A DNA stretch of 64,000 bases, taken from the NCBI GenBank assembly GCA_023447635.1, contig JAEXNA010000221.1:1-64000 (forward strand), read 5' to 3'. This document shows positions 33,742 to 41,419 of the stretch, piece by piece. The position numbers and the translations under genes are program-made. The notes below the pieces were generated by a model. The model had not been told where the DNA came from and did not search any database. It was given only the letters and a program-made list of their open reading frames with translations. Every line of letters begins with the position of its first letter. The stretch's first letter is position 1. The stretch comes from Vulcanimicrobiota bacterium (GTDB lineage: Bacteria; Vulcanimicrobiota; Xenobia; Xenobiales; JADMJV01).

Positions 33742-34142
33742 AACGTCAGCTCCTGAAAGGCGGCCTGCTCCGCCCGACCCACCACCGCCCGACCATGAAC
33801 CTCCAACCAGGCGTGGGCTCCAAACGCCTCCCCCGCTTTGACACCCAGGACCAAACGACAGGGGATGGCACGAACGCGCAAGAGCAGCGCGGCGGTCAGG
33901 GCCCGTTCCAGACATCGGGGCGACCAGGGGGCCCATCGTCCCGCCCGCTCTGTTGCCCGTCCAACCCGATCGGCCAGTTGCAGCAAGGCGGGGCTTAGAC
34001 CCGTGGCGGCTCTCTCGGGGACCGTCAGGCGACGGACCTGCGACTGCCAGGGCGTGGCTCGGAACCACAGGCACACACCAAGTCCGACGAGGAACGCCTC
34101 GAAGGTCAAAAGTAGGTCCGAAAGAGAGGGCAGCCGAGACAC
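33729..34142 (-). CDS. Lasso-peptide B2 protease (transglutaminase-like), RiPP locus 2
   Basis: This 137-residue cysteine protease of the McjB/B2 family has a hydrophobic segment near residues 10-28, Cys77 in SPRCLERAL and His110 in GAHAWLEVHG. The GTG at 34142, preceded by GGAGAG, is the preferred start. It diverges from the cyclase gene (start 34224) with about 80 bases between, which must hold both promoters or one shared control region. It cleaves the leader peptide after recognition by the PqqD protein encoded at 37059. Confidence 0.88.
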   Translation of the reverse strand: MSRLPSLSDLLLTFEAFLVGLGVCLWFRATPWQSQVRRLTVPERAATGLSPALLQLADRVGRATERAGRWAPWSPRCLERALTAALLLRVRAIPCRLVLGVKAGEAFGAHAWLEVHGRAVVGRAEQAAFQELTFWNF

Positions 34143-34223
34143 TTCTCTCCATTTGTCCTTGCCCGAGACTTCACCCTTCCCTCCGGGCAGGCGTCGGCAT
34201 AGGGACAGCCCGAATCGGCGCTT

Positions 34224-35933
34224 ATGTCCGCGATCTTCGCTGTCCTCTGCCAGGGGGCGCCTCTTGGCGACGGTGACCTGCAAAGAGTTCTCGCCGCTGT
34301 TCGGCCCGGGCTATCGCCCTGGACCAGCGAGGGCCAGGTCTATCATCGTCGGCTGCCTGGTGGCTTCCTGGTCTCGACCAGGCCGATCGAAGGGCGGGAC
34401 TTTGTCTACAGCGGGGCGCTTTCTGAAGCGGCTCTGGCCACCCTTGCCGACCTGGATCCGCGGCAAACAGAGAAGGAACTGGAACGGATCGATGGCGAGT
34501 TCGCCTGGGTCAAAGTCTGCCCGACATCGGGCCGGGCCGCTATCGCTCGCGACCGGTTCGGTGTCTGCCCGCTCTATTGGGCTCGGCTTGACCAGAACGT
34601 GGTCGTGTCGTCGAGCCTGACGGCCCTCAGCAGTGTATCCGGGGTGTCGCGCCAGCTCGACGACTCGTCGGTTCTCGATTTCCTGATCTCCGGTATGCAG
34701 CGGCGCACGGAAGCCACGATATTCCGGGACATCTGGCGATTTCCGCCCGCATTCTACGCTACCGTCGACAGCGACCAGGTTCGGCTTGCTCGCTACTGGC
34801 AGCTCCCGATCGAAGAGCCGCTCTGGTCTCTAACGGCACAGCAGTGCCGGGAGCAGCTCCTCGAAAGGCTGGACCGCGCGGTGACACGCCAGGCTTGCCC
34901 CCAGCACACCGGCCTCATGCTCAGCGGCGGTCTCGACTCGGCGCTGATCGCCGCCTCCCTGACCGGCCATCTGGGTCCGCGCCAGCTCAGCCGGAAGACG
35001 ACCGCCTTTACTCTGGGTTATCACGGCGACCGGGAAGTCCAACTAGCCGCCCTCAGCGCTAGCACGCTGGGGCTGGCCCACCTCGTGACCCTTGACGATT
35101 TCCAAGCCAGACCAGGGGGGGAAGCGCGGCGCTCTACCCCGCAGCCCGACCCGGAACCTTACAGAGCCGCCCAGCAAAAGATCAACCGAGCCGTCCAGGA
35201 GCAGAATATTTCGGTAGTCCTGATGGGCGAAGACGGCGACGCCTTGTTCCGCCCCCCCACCGTCCTCGAACTGCTGCTCTCGGCCGGACCTATCAGGACA
35301 GCGGTCGAGGCAATCCGCAACGCGCGTCACCCCTGGCGGCAACGCCCCGATCTTGGTTTGCGACGCCAGCTCCGAAGGTCGGCCCTAACGCCCGCGCCGA
35401 CCCCGCCTTTCCCCCGATGGATACGGCCCGAGGCGCCCACTTTGGACTCGGCCCTGGCCCGCTGGGAATCCGCCTGGCAAGACCCAGTCGTGCACCCCTG
35501 GCGACCGCGCAGCTACGCCGACCTGACGGACTCGGCCGCGCTCGGCAACTTCTTCGAAAGCCTCTCGCCAGAATGGACCGGGACCCCGACAACCTACAAG
35601 CTCCCTCTGTTCGATCTCGACCTGGTCCAGTGGGCCCTGCGCCTACCGCCCTGGCCGTGGTGCCTGGACAAACGGCTCCTTCGCGAAATTCTCCGGCCCA
35701 TTCTGCCATCAGCGATCGTCGACCGAGGCAAAACGGGATTCACCGTCGCCTCGAGCCAATGGTCTCCGGCGCCCGAAATCCTCGAGGCCCTTCATCCCGG
35801 CCTAAACCGCTGGGTCGACCTAGCAGGGATAAGAAAGGAGAAAAACAATCTCATGCATGACGACAGCCTCGAGGTTCGCTATCGAATCCTGGGATTATCG
35901 CGATGGATGAAAGATATCGAGGGAGCACGATGA
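34224..35933 (+). CDS. Lasso cyclase (asparagine-synthetase homologue, C protein)
   Basis: The 569-residue protein has a glutaminase-like N-terminal domain without the catalytic Cys (it begins MSAIFAVLCQG). The ATP-binding domain has the PPi loop LMLSGGLDSALIAAS (residues 232-246), GEDGDALF, and the C-terminal RGKTGFTV segment. Loss of the N-terminal Cys is typical for lasso cyclases, which adenylate the side-chain carboxylate of an Asp or Glu in the core and close a macrolactam. The stop overlaps the precursor ATG (ATGA), so translation is coupled. Confidence 0.9.
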   Translation: MSAIFAVLCQGAPLGDGDLQRVLAAVRPGLSPWTSEGQVYHRRLPGGFLVSTRPIEGRDFVYSGALSEAALATLADLDPRQTEKELERIDGEFAWVKVCPTSGRAAIARDRFGVCPLYWARLDQNVVVSSSLTALSSVSGVSRQLDDSSVLDFLISGMQRRTEATIFRDIWRFPPAFYATVDSDQVRLARYWQLPIEEPLWSLTAQQCREQLLERLDRAVTRQACPQHTGLMLSGGLDSALIAASLTGHLGPRQLSRKTTAFTLGYHGDREVQLAALSASTLGLAHLVTLDDFQARPGGEARRSTPQPDPEPYRAAQQKINRAVQEQNISVVLMGEDGDALFRPPTVLELLLSAGPIRTAVEAIRNARHPWRQRPDLGLRRQLRRSALTPAPTPPFPRWIRPEAPTLDSALARWESAWQDPVVHPWRPRSYADLTDSAALGNFFESLSPEWTGTPTTYKLPLFDLDLVQWALRLPPWPWCLDKRLLREILRPILPSAIVDRGKTGFTVASSQWSPAPEILEALHPGLNRWVDLAGIRKEKNNLMHDDSLEVRYRILGLSRWMKDIEGAR

Positions 35934-36061
35934 CCGACCCTAACTACAAAAAACCCGTCCTCAAAGCCTACGGGAGCCTCAAAGAGCAGACTCTGGCCGT
36001 ACGAAACGGTGTCGGCATCCGCGACAGCTCGAAGGGCAACCCGAACAACAAAACCGGGTAA
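35930..36061 (+). CDS. Lasso-type precursor peptide, 43 residues (A protein)
   Basis: The ATG at 35930 overlaps the cyclase stop. The leader has the conserved lasso pattern: Tyr6, Pro9, Leu11, Tyr14-Gly15 and a Thr21 at the likely -2 position (KPVLKAYGSLKEQT). Cleavage after Leu22 would give a 21-residue core beginning AVRNGVGIRDSSKG. The only acidic residue in it is Asp10, so the ring would have ten members instead of the usual seven to nine. Cleavage one residue later would give Val1-Asp9. The core carries two Arg residues and an Asn/Gly-rich C-terminus ending in Thr-Gly. Confidence 0.85.
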   Translation: MTDPNYKKPVLKAYGSLKEQTLAVRNGVGIRDSSKGNPNNKTG

Positions 36062-36070
36062 ACCCGCGAC

Positions 36071-37045
36071 TTGCATCACTATTCCGTCCGCGACTACCTC
36101 GCGATGCTGGCCGACCAGCCGCGCTGGGACGCGCATCTTAAGGCCCTTTCCCAGGCTCTCCAACCGGGCATGCAGGTAGTCGAACTCGGGTCGGGCCTCA
36201 GCACCCTGGCCGTCGCAGCGCTACGCCAGGGCGCTGCTTTGGTGCACTGCATCGAACCCAACAACGTGATCCATACGGCCAGGCAACTCGTTGCCGGACT
36301 GGGCCTGTCGGATCGCGTCGTCTTTCACCAGAAGCTGTCCCAGGACGTCTCGCTCCCAGAGCGGGCCGATCTGATTATCGGCGACACTCGTGGTATTACG
36401 CCGCTCTACGAAAGCCATCTCAGAATCATGATCGATGTCCGAGAGCGGCTGCTCAAACCGGGGGGCGCCCTGATCCCGGGACGGGACCGCCTCTGGGCCG
36501 CCCCCATCGCCAGCCCTCCCCTCTGGGCGGACGCCACCGGAATCCTCAGCAGGCTGCCGAGGCAGTTTGGCCTGGAGGGACTTGCCCGGCATACCTGTTC
36601 CAAGCCGGTTCGCATCGGTCCAGAGTACCCAGTTCAGATGCTGGCCTCTCCTTGTCCGTGGTCGGACATCGACTACCGCACCGTCACCACCGCCGACGTC
36701 AGCGGCCGTTGCCTGTTCCGGGCCAACCAGGCGGGGGAATGTCACGGGTTCGCCGTCTGGTTCTCCGCCGAACTGCTTCCCGGCATCGGATACGACAACT
36801 CACCCGACCGTCACGACAGCATCTACGGGCAACTCTACTTTCCGCTGGGCGAAGCCGTGTCGCTTCAGGCCGATGACGAAGTCGCGCTCGAAATCAAAGC
36901 CAACCCGCTGGGCCAGGGCTATTTCTGGCGCTGGGCAACCACAGTCTGCCGAAACGGAAATACGGTGCTACGGCTGAACCAGCAAAGCATGATTGAAAAC
37001 CTTCCGCCGCTTCGAGAGCTAAATCTCGAGCATCGAGAACAATAA
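36071..37045 (+). CDS. PRMT-like class I SAM-dependent methyltransferase in lasso cluster
   Basis: This 324-residue enzyme begins with a PRMT-like segment (YSVRDYLAMLADQPRWDAHL). SAM motif I is VVELGSG (36-42) and the acidic ribose-binding position is CIEPN (60-64). The loop IGDTRGITPLYES (103-115) resembles the PRMT double-Glu loop, with Asp105 in place of the first Glu and Glu114 as the second. A beta-barrel-like C-terminal domain follows (FAVWFSAELLP, YGQLYFPLG). The TTG at 36071 is the likely start, ten bases after the precursor stop. Because the core has two Arg residues, arginine N-methylation of the peptide is the leading idea. Another protein or a different residue could equally be the target. 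Confidence 0.78.
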   Translation: MHHYSVRDYLAMLADQPRWDAHLKALSQALQPGMQVVELGSGLSTLAVAALRQGAALVHCIEPNNVIHTARQLVAGLGLSDRVVFHQKLSQDVSLPERADLIIGDTRGITPLYESHLRIMIDVRERLLKPGGALIPGRDRLWAAPIASPPLWADATGILSRLPRQFGLEGLARHTCSKPVRIGPEYPVQMLASPCPWSDIDYRTVTTADVSGRCLFRANQAGECHGFAVWFSAELLPGIGYDNSPDRHDSIYGQLYFPLGEAVSLQADDEVALEIKANPLGQGYFWRWATTVCRNGNTVLRLNQQSMIENLPPLRELNLEHREQ

Positions 37046-37058
37046 GGAACAGCACTGC

Positions 37059-37319
37059 ATGACACTCAAGCCGCATCCTGACGTCGTGGTTCAGGAGGTC
37101 CAGGACGAACTGGTCCTCCTGCACCTGGGAACGGAGCAGTATTTCGGACTGGAAAAGGTCGGCATGCTCATCTGGGGCCTTCTGGGCCAGGGACTGCAGC
37201 GCGATGCCATTCTGGATCATCTGGCCCAGGAATATTCCGTCCCCAGACCCCAACTTGCCGACGACCTGGACGACCTGTTGCAAAGCCTGCAGCAGCGCGG
37301 GTTGCTTCAGCAGGTCTGA
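37059..37319 (+). CDS. PqqD-like RiPP recognition element (B1-type), RiPP locus 2
   Basis: This 86-residue PqqD-family protein has the motifs LVLLHLGTEQYFGL and VGMLIWGLLGQGL, followed by a helical C-terminus (LDDLLQSLQQRGLL). It binds the leader peptide and delivers it to the B2 protease. It lies 13 bases after the methyltransferase gene and 6 bases before the kinase gene, so all are in one operon with the cyclase and precursor. Confidence 0.9.
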   Translation: MTLKPHPDVVVQEVQDELVLLHLGTEQYFGLEKVGMLIWGLLGQGLQRDAILDHLAQEYSVPRPQLADDLDDLLQSLQQRGLLQQV

Positions 37320-37325
37320 ACGCCG

Positions 37326-38237
37326 GTGCCGCGCTACGATCTGCTCGGGCTTTCCGTGGAAAGCTCGCGGGCCTTCCCCGACTTCCCGCAGGCAGAATCC
37401 GCAGCGCCCCCGGACCTCCGATTACACTGGGCTCCCTCTCTCGCCTCGCTGGACCAGTTTTACCGCGAGCGCCGGCCCGACCCATCGGCCCCCGCGACCC
37501 TGACCCTAACGAAAAGCGACCACGCGTACCATTTCGCTTACGAAGACGGAACGCGATTTCTCTTATCGGGGGATGGGGCGCAAGTCAGCGCCGTCATCGC
37601 TCCCCATCAGTCTATCGAAGACACCCTGACCTATTTTACCGGCCCCATTATGGGATTTATCCTGGCCCTTCGCGGAATATTCTGCCTGCACGCCAGCGCC
37701 GTTCTGCTCGACGGCGCGGCGGTCGCCTTTGTCGGGCCCGCCGGCGCGGGCAAATCTACCACGGCAGCCCTGCTAAACCAGGCAGGTCTGCCCGTCATCT
37801 CTGATGACGCGCTCCCATGCCTGCCCTGCGACGGCCAGCTCCAGGTTCATTCCAGCTACCCCAGAGTGCGTCTTTGGGAAGACTCCGTTTTCAAACTCAA
37901 AGGCACACCCGACGCTTTGCCCCTGCTCACGCCAAACTGGTCGAAGCGCTATCTGCCGTTAGACGAAGCGGGCTTCGCCTGCGGCCTTTTCCCGCTTCAG
38001 CTGATCGTCTTTCTGGGGGCCGACCCCCCCTCATTACCCACGGTGCTGCGGTTGGCTCACTCGACCTACATCGGCGACCTGCTCCCCCCAGAACGCGCCG
38101 CCCAGCATTTTGCCCACATGGCCGAACTCGCCCGGTCGGTTCCCGTAGTAAATTTCGACCGCCCGCAGAATAGCCAGGAATACCTTGCCCTACTGCGCAA
38201 CACCCTTAACGCAACGCGTAGAGTGACGATGGGTTAG
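37326..38237 (+). CDS. HprK-related peptide kinase, RiPP locus 2
   Basis: This 303-residue kinase has CLHASAVLLDG preceding the Walker A motif GPAGAGKST (137-145). The acidic motif VISDDALPCL follows (157-166). The GTG at 37326 starts six bases after the PqqD stop. It is a paralogue of the kinase at 16437. The precursor of this locus ends in Thr-Gly, not Ser, so phosphorylation would have to occur on an internal Ser or Thr, or on another substrate. It is the last RiPP gene; the EPS kinase gene starts 25 bases later. Confidence 0.86.
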   Translation: MPRYDLLGLSVESSRAFPDFPQAESAAPPDLRLHWAPSLASLDQFYRERRPDPSAPATLTLTKSDHAYHFAYEDGTRFLLSGDGAQVSAVIAPHQSIEDTLTYFTGPIMGFILALRGIFCLHASAVLLDGAAVAFVGPAGAGKSTTAALLNQAGLPVISDDALPCLPCDGQLQVHSSYPRVRLWEDSVFKLKGTPDALPLLTPNWSKRYLPLDEAGFACGLFPLQLIVFLGADPPSLPTVLRLAHSTYIGDLLPPERAAQHFAHMAELARSVPVVNFDRPQNSQEYLALLRNTLNATRRVTMG

Positions 38238-38262
38238 CCATCCTTATCTCGAGAGATGACCC

Positions 38263-39066
38263 ATGGGCCTTGAAGACCGCTTGATACTCCTAAAAGAGCC
38301 GAACTCGCCGGTGGCAGAAAGCTACCGCTCGCTTCGTGCCGCCCTGTCGCGCAACCTGACCGAAGGCAAACGCACCTTCACCGTCGTCAGCTCCTGGGGC
38401 GGCGAAGGCAAGTCGATGGTCTCAGCCAACCTGGCCGTGGCGTTTTCCCAGCTTCTGATGGACGTCGTGCTGGTCGACGGCGACCTTCGTCGCCCGACCA
38501 TCAGCCGTGTCTTCGAGTGCGAAGACAAGCCGGGGCTGCTCAACCTTCTGCAAAAGGGTGGTCTCGCTGGCGAACACGTCCTTCCCACCGGCATCCCCCG
38601 CCTCAGCATCCTGCCGGCCGGCTCCTCTATGGAGAACCCCGGCGACTTGCTGGGCAAAGGCGGCTTCAAACAGCTCCTGGCCGATCTCCGCGGCTCGGCT
38701 GACCGCTGTGTGGTGATCGACACCTCTCCGCTGTCCGCCTGCAGCGACGCCTTGCTGATGGCGCCGCATTCCGATGGGGCCATTATGGTGGTCAACCCGG
38801 AAAAGTGGCAGGGCGAAGCCGAAGCGCACTTTGCTCAGGACCTGGAAGACCATGGAGTCGCCATATTTGGGGCAGTCCTGAACAACGCCGACGCCAAGGA
38901 GCAGACTTCCACCTACGGAAGCGGCTACGGCTACGGCTACGGATACGGATATGGGTACGGATACGGGTCCCCTTCGCGTCCCGGATCGCCCACCGCGGCC
39001 GAAGCGACGGTCGAAGCCAAGGGGTCGTCCTGGAGAGACTTCTTCAAACGGGATAAGCAGAAATAG
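38263..39066 (+). CDS. CpsD/Wzc-type bacterial tyrosine kinase (BY-kinase) with Tyr-Gly tail
   Basis: This 267-residue cytoplasmic ATPase has Walker A SSWGGEGKSM (43-52), Walker A' VLVDGDLRRP (69-78) and Walker B CVVIDTSPL. The C-terminal tail has alternating Gly-Tyr (residues 221-235) followed by a Ser/Pro/Lys-rich end. In BY-kinases the C-terminal Tyr cluster is autophosphorylated and controls EPS polymerisation. Here the cluster takes an unusually regular form. The co-polymerase partner is encoded next, at 39109. It starts 25 bases after the HprK-related gene and may be co-transcribed with RiPP locus 2. Confidence 0.9.
   Translation: MGLEDRLILLKEPNSPVAESYRSLRAALSRNLTEGKRTFTVVSSWGGEGKSMVSANLAVAFSQLLMDVVLVDGDLRRPTISRVFECEDKPGLLNLLQKGGLAGEHVLPTGIPRLSILPAGSSMENPGDLLGKGGFKQLLADLRGSADRCVVIDTSPLSACSDALLMAPHSDGAIMVVNPEKWQGEAEAHFAQDLEDHGVAIFGAVLNNADAKEQTSTYGSGYGYGYGYGYGYGYGSPSRPGSPTAAEATVEAKGSSWRDFFKRDKQK
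38923..38967 (+). repeat. Hexanucleotide GG(C/A/G)TA(C/T) repeats coding (Gly-Tyr)n
   Basis: About seven consecutive six-base units encode alternating Gly-Tyr in the BY-kinase tail. The units differ mainly at the third codon positions. Such a tract can change length by slippage in steps of two residues without shifting the frame. Confidence 0.85.
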
Positions 39067-39108
39067 GGGTAGGCGGGTACAACAACTCGCACGACAGGGG
39101 AACCGGAT

Positions 39109-40584
39109 ATGGATTTTTGGAAGAGCATCAAAGTACTCAAGCGCCGCCGCTGGACGGTGATCCTCGTCTCGTTGGCCGCCCTGGGCGCCCTGCTGGCCGC
39201 CCCCCAAACCAGGGAGACCCCGCCGCCGGTCTACCTCTCCCAAGCCAAAATTCTACTGACTCCTCCGACCGGAACCGTGAACGCCTACGGCGGCAGCGAG
39301 GCCCAGGGCGGCGTCAGCCTTTCCGATAGCTGGTTCGCCGACCAGGTGGTCCTGAACGAACTCATCTCCAGCGAAGAGCTACTTAGTCGCGTTCTGACCA
39401 AGATGCAGTCGCCCATGCCGTGGTGGGAACTGACCGAACACATCAAGGTCCGGCACATGAGCGCCGACAAAAAGGTAACCAGGCTCTTCGAACTGGCGGT
39501 CGACTCGACCGACCCCAAAGAGTCGCAAAAACTCGCCCGTCTGATCACGGACGAATTTGTCGCCTACGTGCAAGAGATCTCGGCCCGCGAGTTCGCCAAC
39601 ACCCGCCGCTTCATCGAAGAGCTGGTCGTCGAAGCCGAACAACGCCGAACCGAGGCCGATGTATCGCTCCAAGATGTGCGCGAGAAGTATGCCGACTCGC
39701 TGCCGGACGACGCTATCCAGACCGAGCAGGCTTCCCTGGAACAGGTTCGCCAGCAGGCTCAGCGCGAAGCCACCGAAATCCAGGGCCAGCTCTCGTCCAT
39801 CAAGTCCTACCTGGACGGGCAAACCGCCAACCCCCCCTGGTCGATCTTGGAAAACCGCGACGGCTCCCTGGGCGCCCTCGAGGCCAACGTCGCGAACCTG
39901 CGACTCGAAATCGAAAAGCTTCGCACCACCTACACGGACGAAAACGAAAAGGTCGTCACCGCCAAACAGCAACTGGCCAAAGCCGAAGAGTTGTATAAGA
40001 ACAACGTCGACGCCTACGTCACCTCGCTATTCAACGACAAAAGCAGCCAACTGCAGCAGAAGCTCAATCAGAACCGAGTCGCCACCACGCAGCTCAACGA
40101 CATCATGCGCAGCCGGATGACGCCGCAAGACCGCCGCGCCGTCGCCAAGCTCGAGCGAGAGATCACGCTCTGGGAAGAAAACCACCTGAACCTGCTGCAG
40201 CAGCTGTACCAGGCCCGCGTCGTCGAGCAAAGCAGCCGCCGGCAGGGCGCGGTAACAGTACTCGAAAAGCCCCGACCGGGTGAAATTGACGAGAAAAGTA
40301 TTCGCTGGAGCGCAGCAGCCAAACTCGTGATAGCCCTGCCTTTCTGTCTGGCCCTGGGCGTCGGCGCCGCCCTCCTGCGCGAGCAACTGTCCAGCTCCAT
40401 GAAGCTCCGCCCCCGCATCGAAGAGATGCTCGAAGTGCCGGTCATCGCCGTCATCCCCTCTTGCCGAGACTCGTTGGTCCTGGAGTGGGAAACCTTCAAA
40501 CGCGCCCCCCTTACGCCGTTGCTCAAGGAGCCTCTCCGTACCAACGGGCCCTCGAGCGCCGAATCGTACTCTCGCAAAGAGTAG
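39109..40584 (+). CDS. Wzz-type polysaccharide chain-length determinant (co-polymerase)
   Basis: This 491-residue inner membrane protein has an N-terminal membrane segment (about residues 15-32) and a large periplasmic coiled-coil region (about 150-360). The C-terminal membrane segment LVIALPFCLALGVGAALL lies near 402-419. A short cytoplasmic tail follows. It lacks its own kinase domain, so the separate BY-kinase encoded upstream is its natural partner. Together they would control length and export of the capsule or EPS. The ATG at 39109 follows an upstream GGGGAACC sequence. Confidence 0.9.
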   Translation: MDFWKSIKVLKRRRWTVILVSLAALGALLAAPQTRETPPPVYLSQAKILLTPPTGTVNAYGGSEAQGGVSLSDSWFADQVVLNELISSEELLSRVLTKMQSPMPWWELTEHIKVRHMSADKKVTRLFELAVDSTDPKESQKLARLITDEFVAYVQEISAREFANTRRFIEELVVEAEQRRTEADVSLQDVREKYADSLPDDAIQTEQASLEQVRQQAQREATEIQGQLSSIKSYLDGQTANPPWSILENRDGSLGALEANVANLRLEIEKLRTTYTDENEKVVTAKQQLAKAEELYKNNVDAYVTSLFNDKSSQLQQKLNQNRVATTQLNDIMRSRMTPQDRRAVAKLEREITLWEENHLNLLQQLYQARVVEQSSRRQGAVTVLEKPRPGEIDEKSIRWSAAAKLVIALPFCLALGVGAALLREQLSSSMKLRPRIEEMLEVPVIAVIPSCRDSLVLEWETFKRAPLTPLLKEPLRTNGPSSAESYSRKE

Positions 40585-40648
40585 ACTGGCCGGCGCATCT
40601 CCCGAACCGGACGGGCCATTGCTTGTCCACCACCAGTAGAAAGACACT

Positions 40649-41419
40649 ATGAAAACTGTCATCTTAGCCGGCGGGCTTGGCACGCGTATCAGCGAAGAGA
40701 CTGTCTCACGGCCCAAGCCTATGGTCGAAGTCGGCGGACGACCTCTGCTCTGGCATATCATGAAGCTATACGCTCATCACGGCCTCACCGACTTCGTGGT
40801 TTGCCTGGGCTACAAAGGCTATGTCATCAAAGAGTACTTTGCGAACTACTTCCTTCACAACTCTGACGTAACGTTCCACTTGGCCGAAGACCGCATCGAG
40901 GTCCACAACACCGTCTCGGAGCCGTGGTCAGTGACGCTCGTTGACACCGGGCAGAACACCATGACCGGCGGCAGACTAAAAAGGGTCAGGTCGTATCTCG
41001 ATGGGGATCAACCCTTCTGTATGACCTACGGCGACGGGCTATCTGACGTCAACATCAGCGACCTGGTGCGCTTCGCCAAAGACCAAGCCACCCTGGCGAC
41101 GGTCACTGCGGTTCAACCGGCAGGACGCTTTGGTGCGCTCGAAACAAACGGTTCCCTGGTGACGGCCTTCCGCGAAAAGCCGGCCGGTGCGTCCCGGATG
41201 AGCGGGGGGTTCTTCGTACTCCAACCTGCCGTCCTCGACCTGATCGAGGGCGATGAAACCCACTGGGAACATCGACCGATGGAGACCCTGGCCGCCCAGG
41301 GCCAACTCTCTTTTTATCAGCACGACGGCTTCTGGCAGCCGATCGACACCCTGCGCGATAAGCAGCACATGGAGCAACTCTGGAGCAGCGGGAACCCTCC
41401 GTGGAACGTGTGGACCTGA
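40649..41419 (+). CDS. rfbF: Glucose-1-phosphate cytidylyltransferase
   Basis: This 256-residue nucleotidyltransferase has the signature LAGGLGTRISEETVSRPKPM at the N-terminus. WHIMKLYAHHG, FCMTYGDGLSDV and FWQPIDTLRDK complete the RfbF pattern. The enzyme makes CDP-glucose from CTP and glucose-1-phosphate, the first step to CDP-3,6-dideoxyhexoses. The following CDP-glucose dehydratase (rfbG) is not in the window, so either it is encoded elsewhere or CDP-glucose itself is used. Its 3' end overlaps the next glycosyltransferase gene by 19 bases. Confidence 0.93.
   Translation: MKTVILAGGLGTRISEETVSRPKPMVEVGGRPLLWHIMKLYAHHGLTDFVVCLGYKGYVIKEYFANYFLHNSDVTFHLAEDRIEVHNTVSEPWSVTLVDTGQNTMTGGRLKRVRSYLDGDQPFCMTYGDGLSDVNISDLVRFAKDQATLATVTAVQPAGRFGALETNGSLVTAFREKPAGASRMSGGFFVLQPAVLDLIEGDETHWEHRPMETLAAQGQLSFYQHDGFWQPIDTLRDKQHMEQLWSSGNPPWNVWT

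Noticed and set aside
33742..34152. N-terminal extension of the ABC exporter of about 137 residues
   Set aside because: This part overlaps the B2 gene in another frame, is Gly/Ser/Arg-rich without membrane segments and has no counterpart in ABC exporters.
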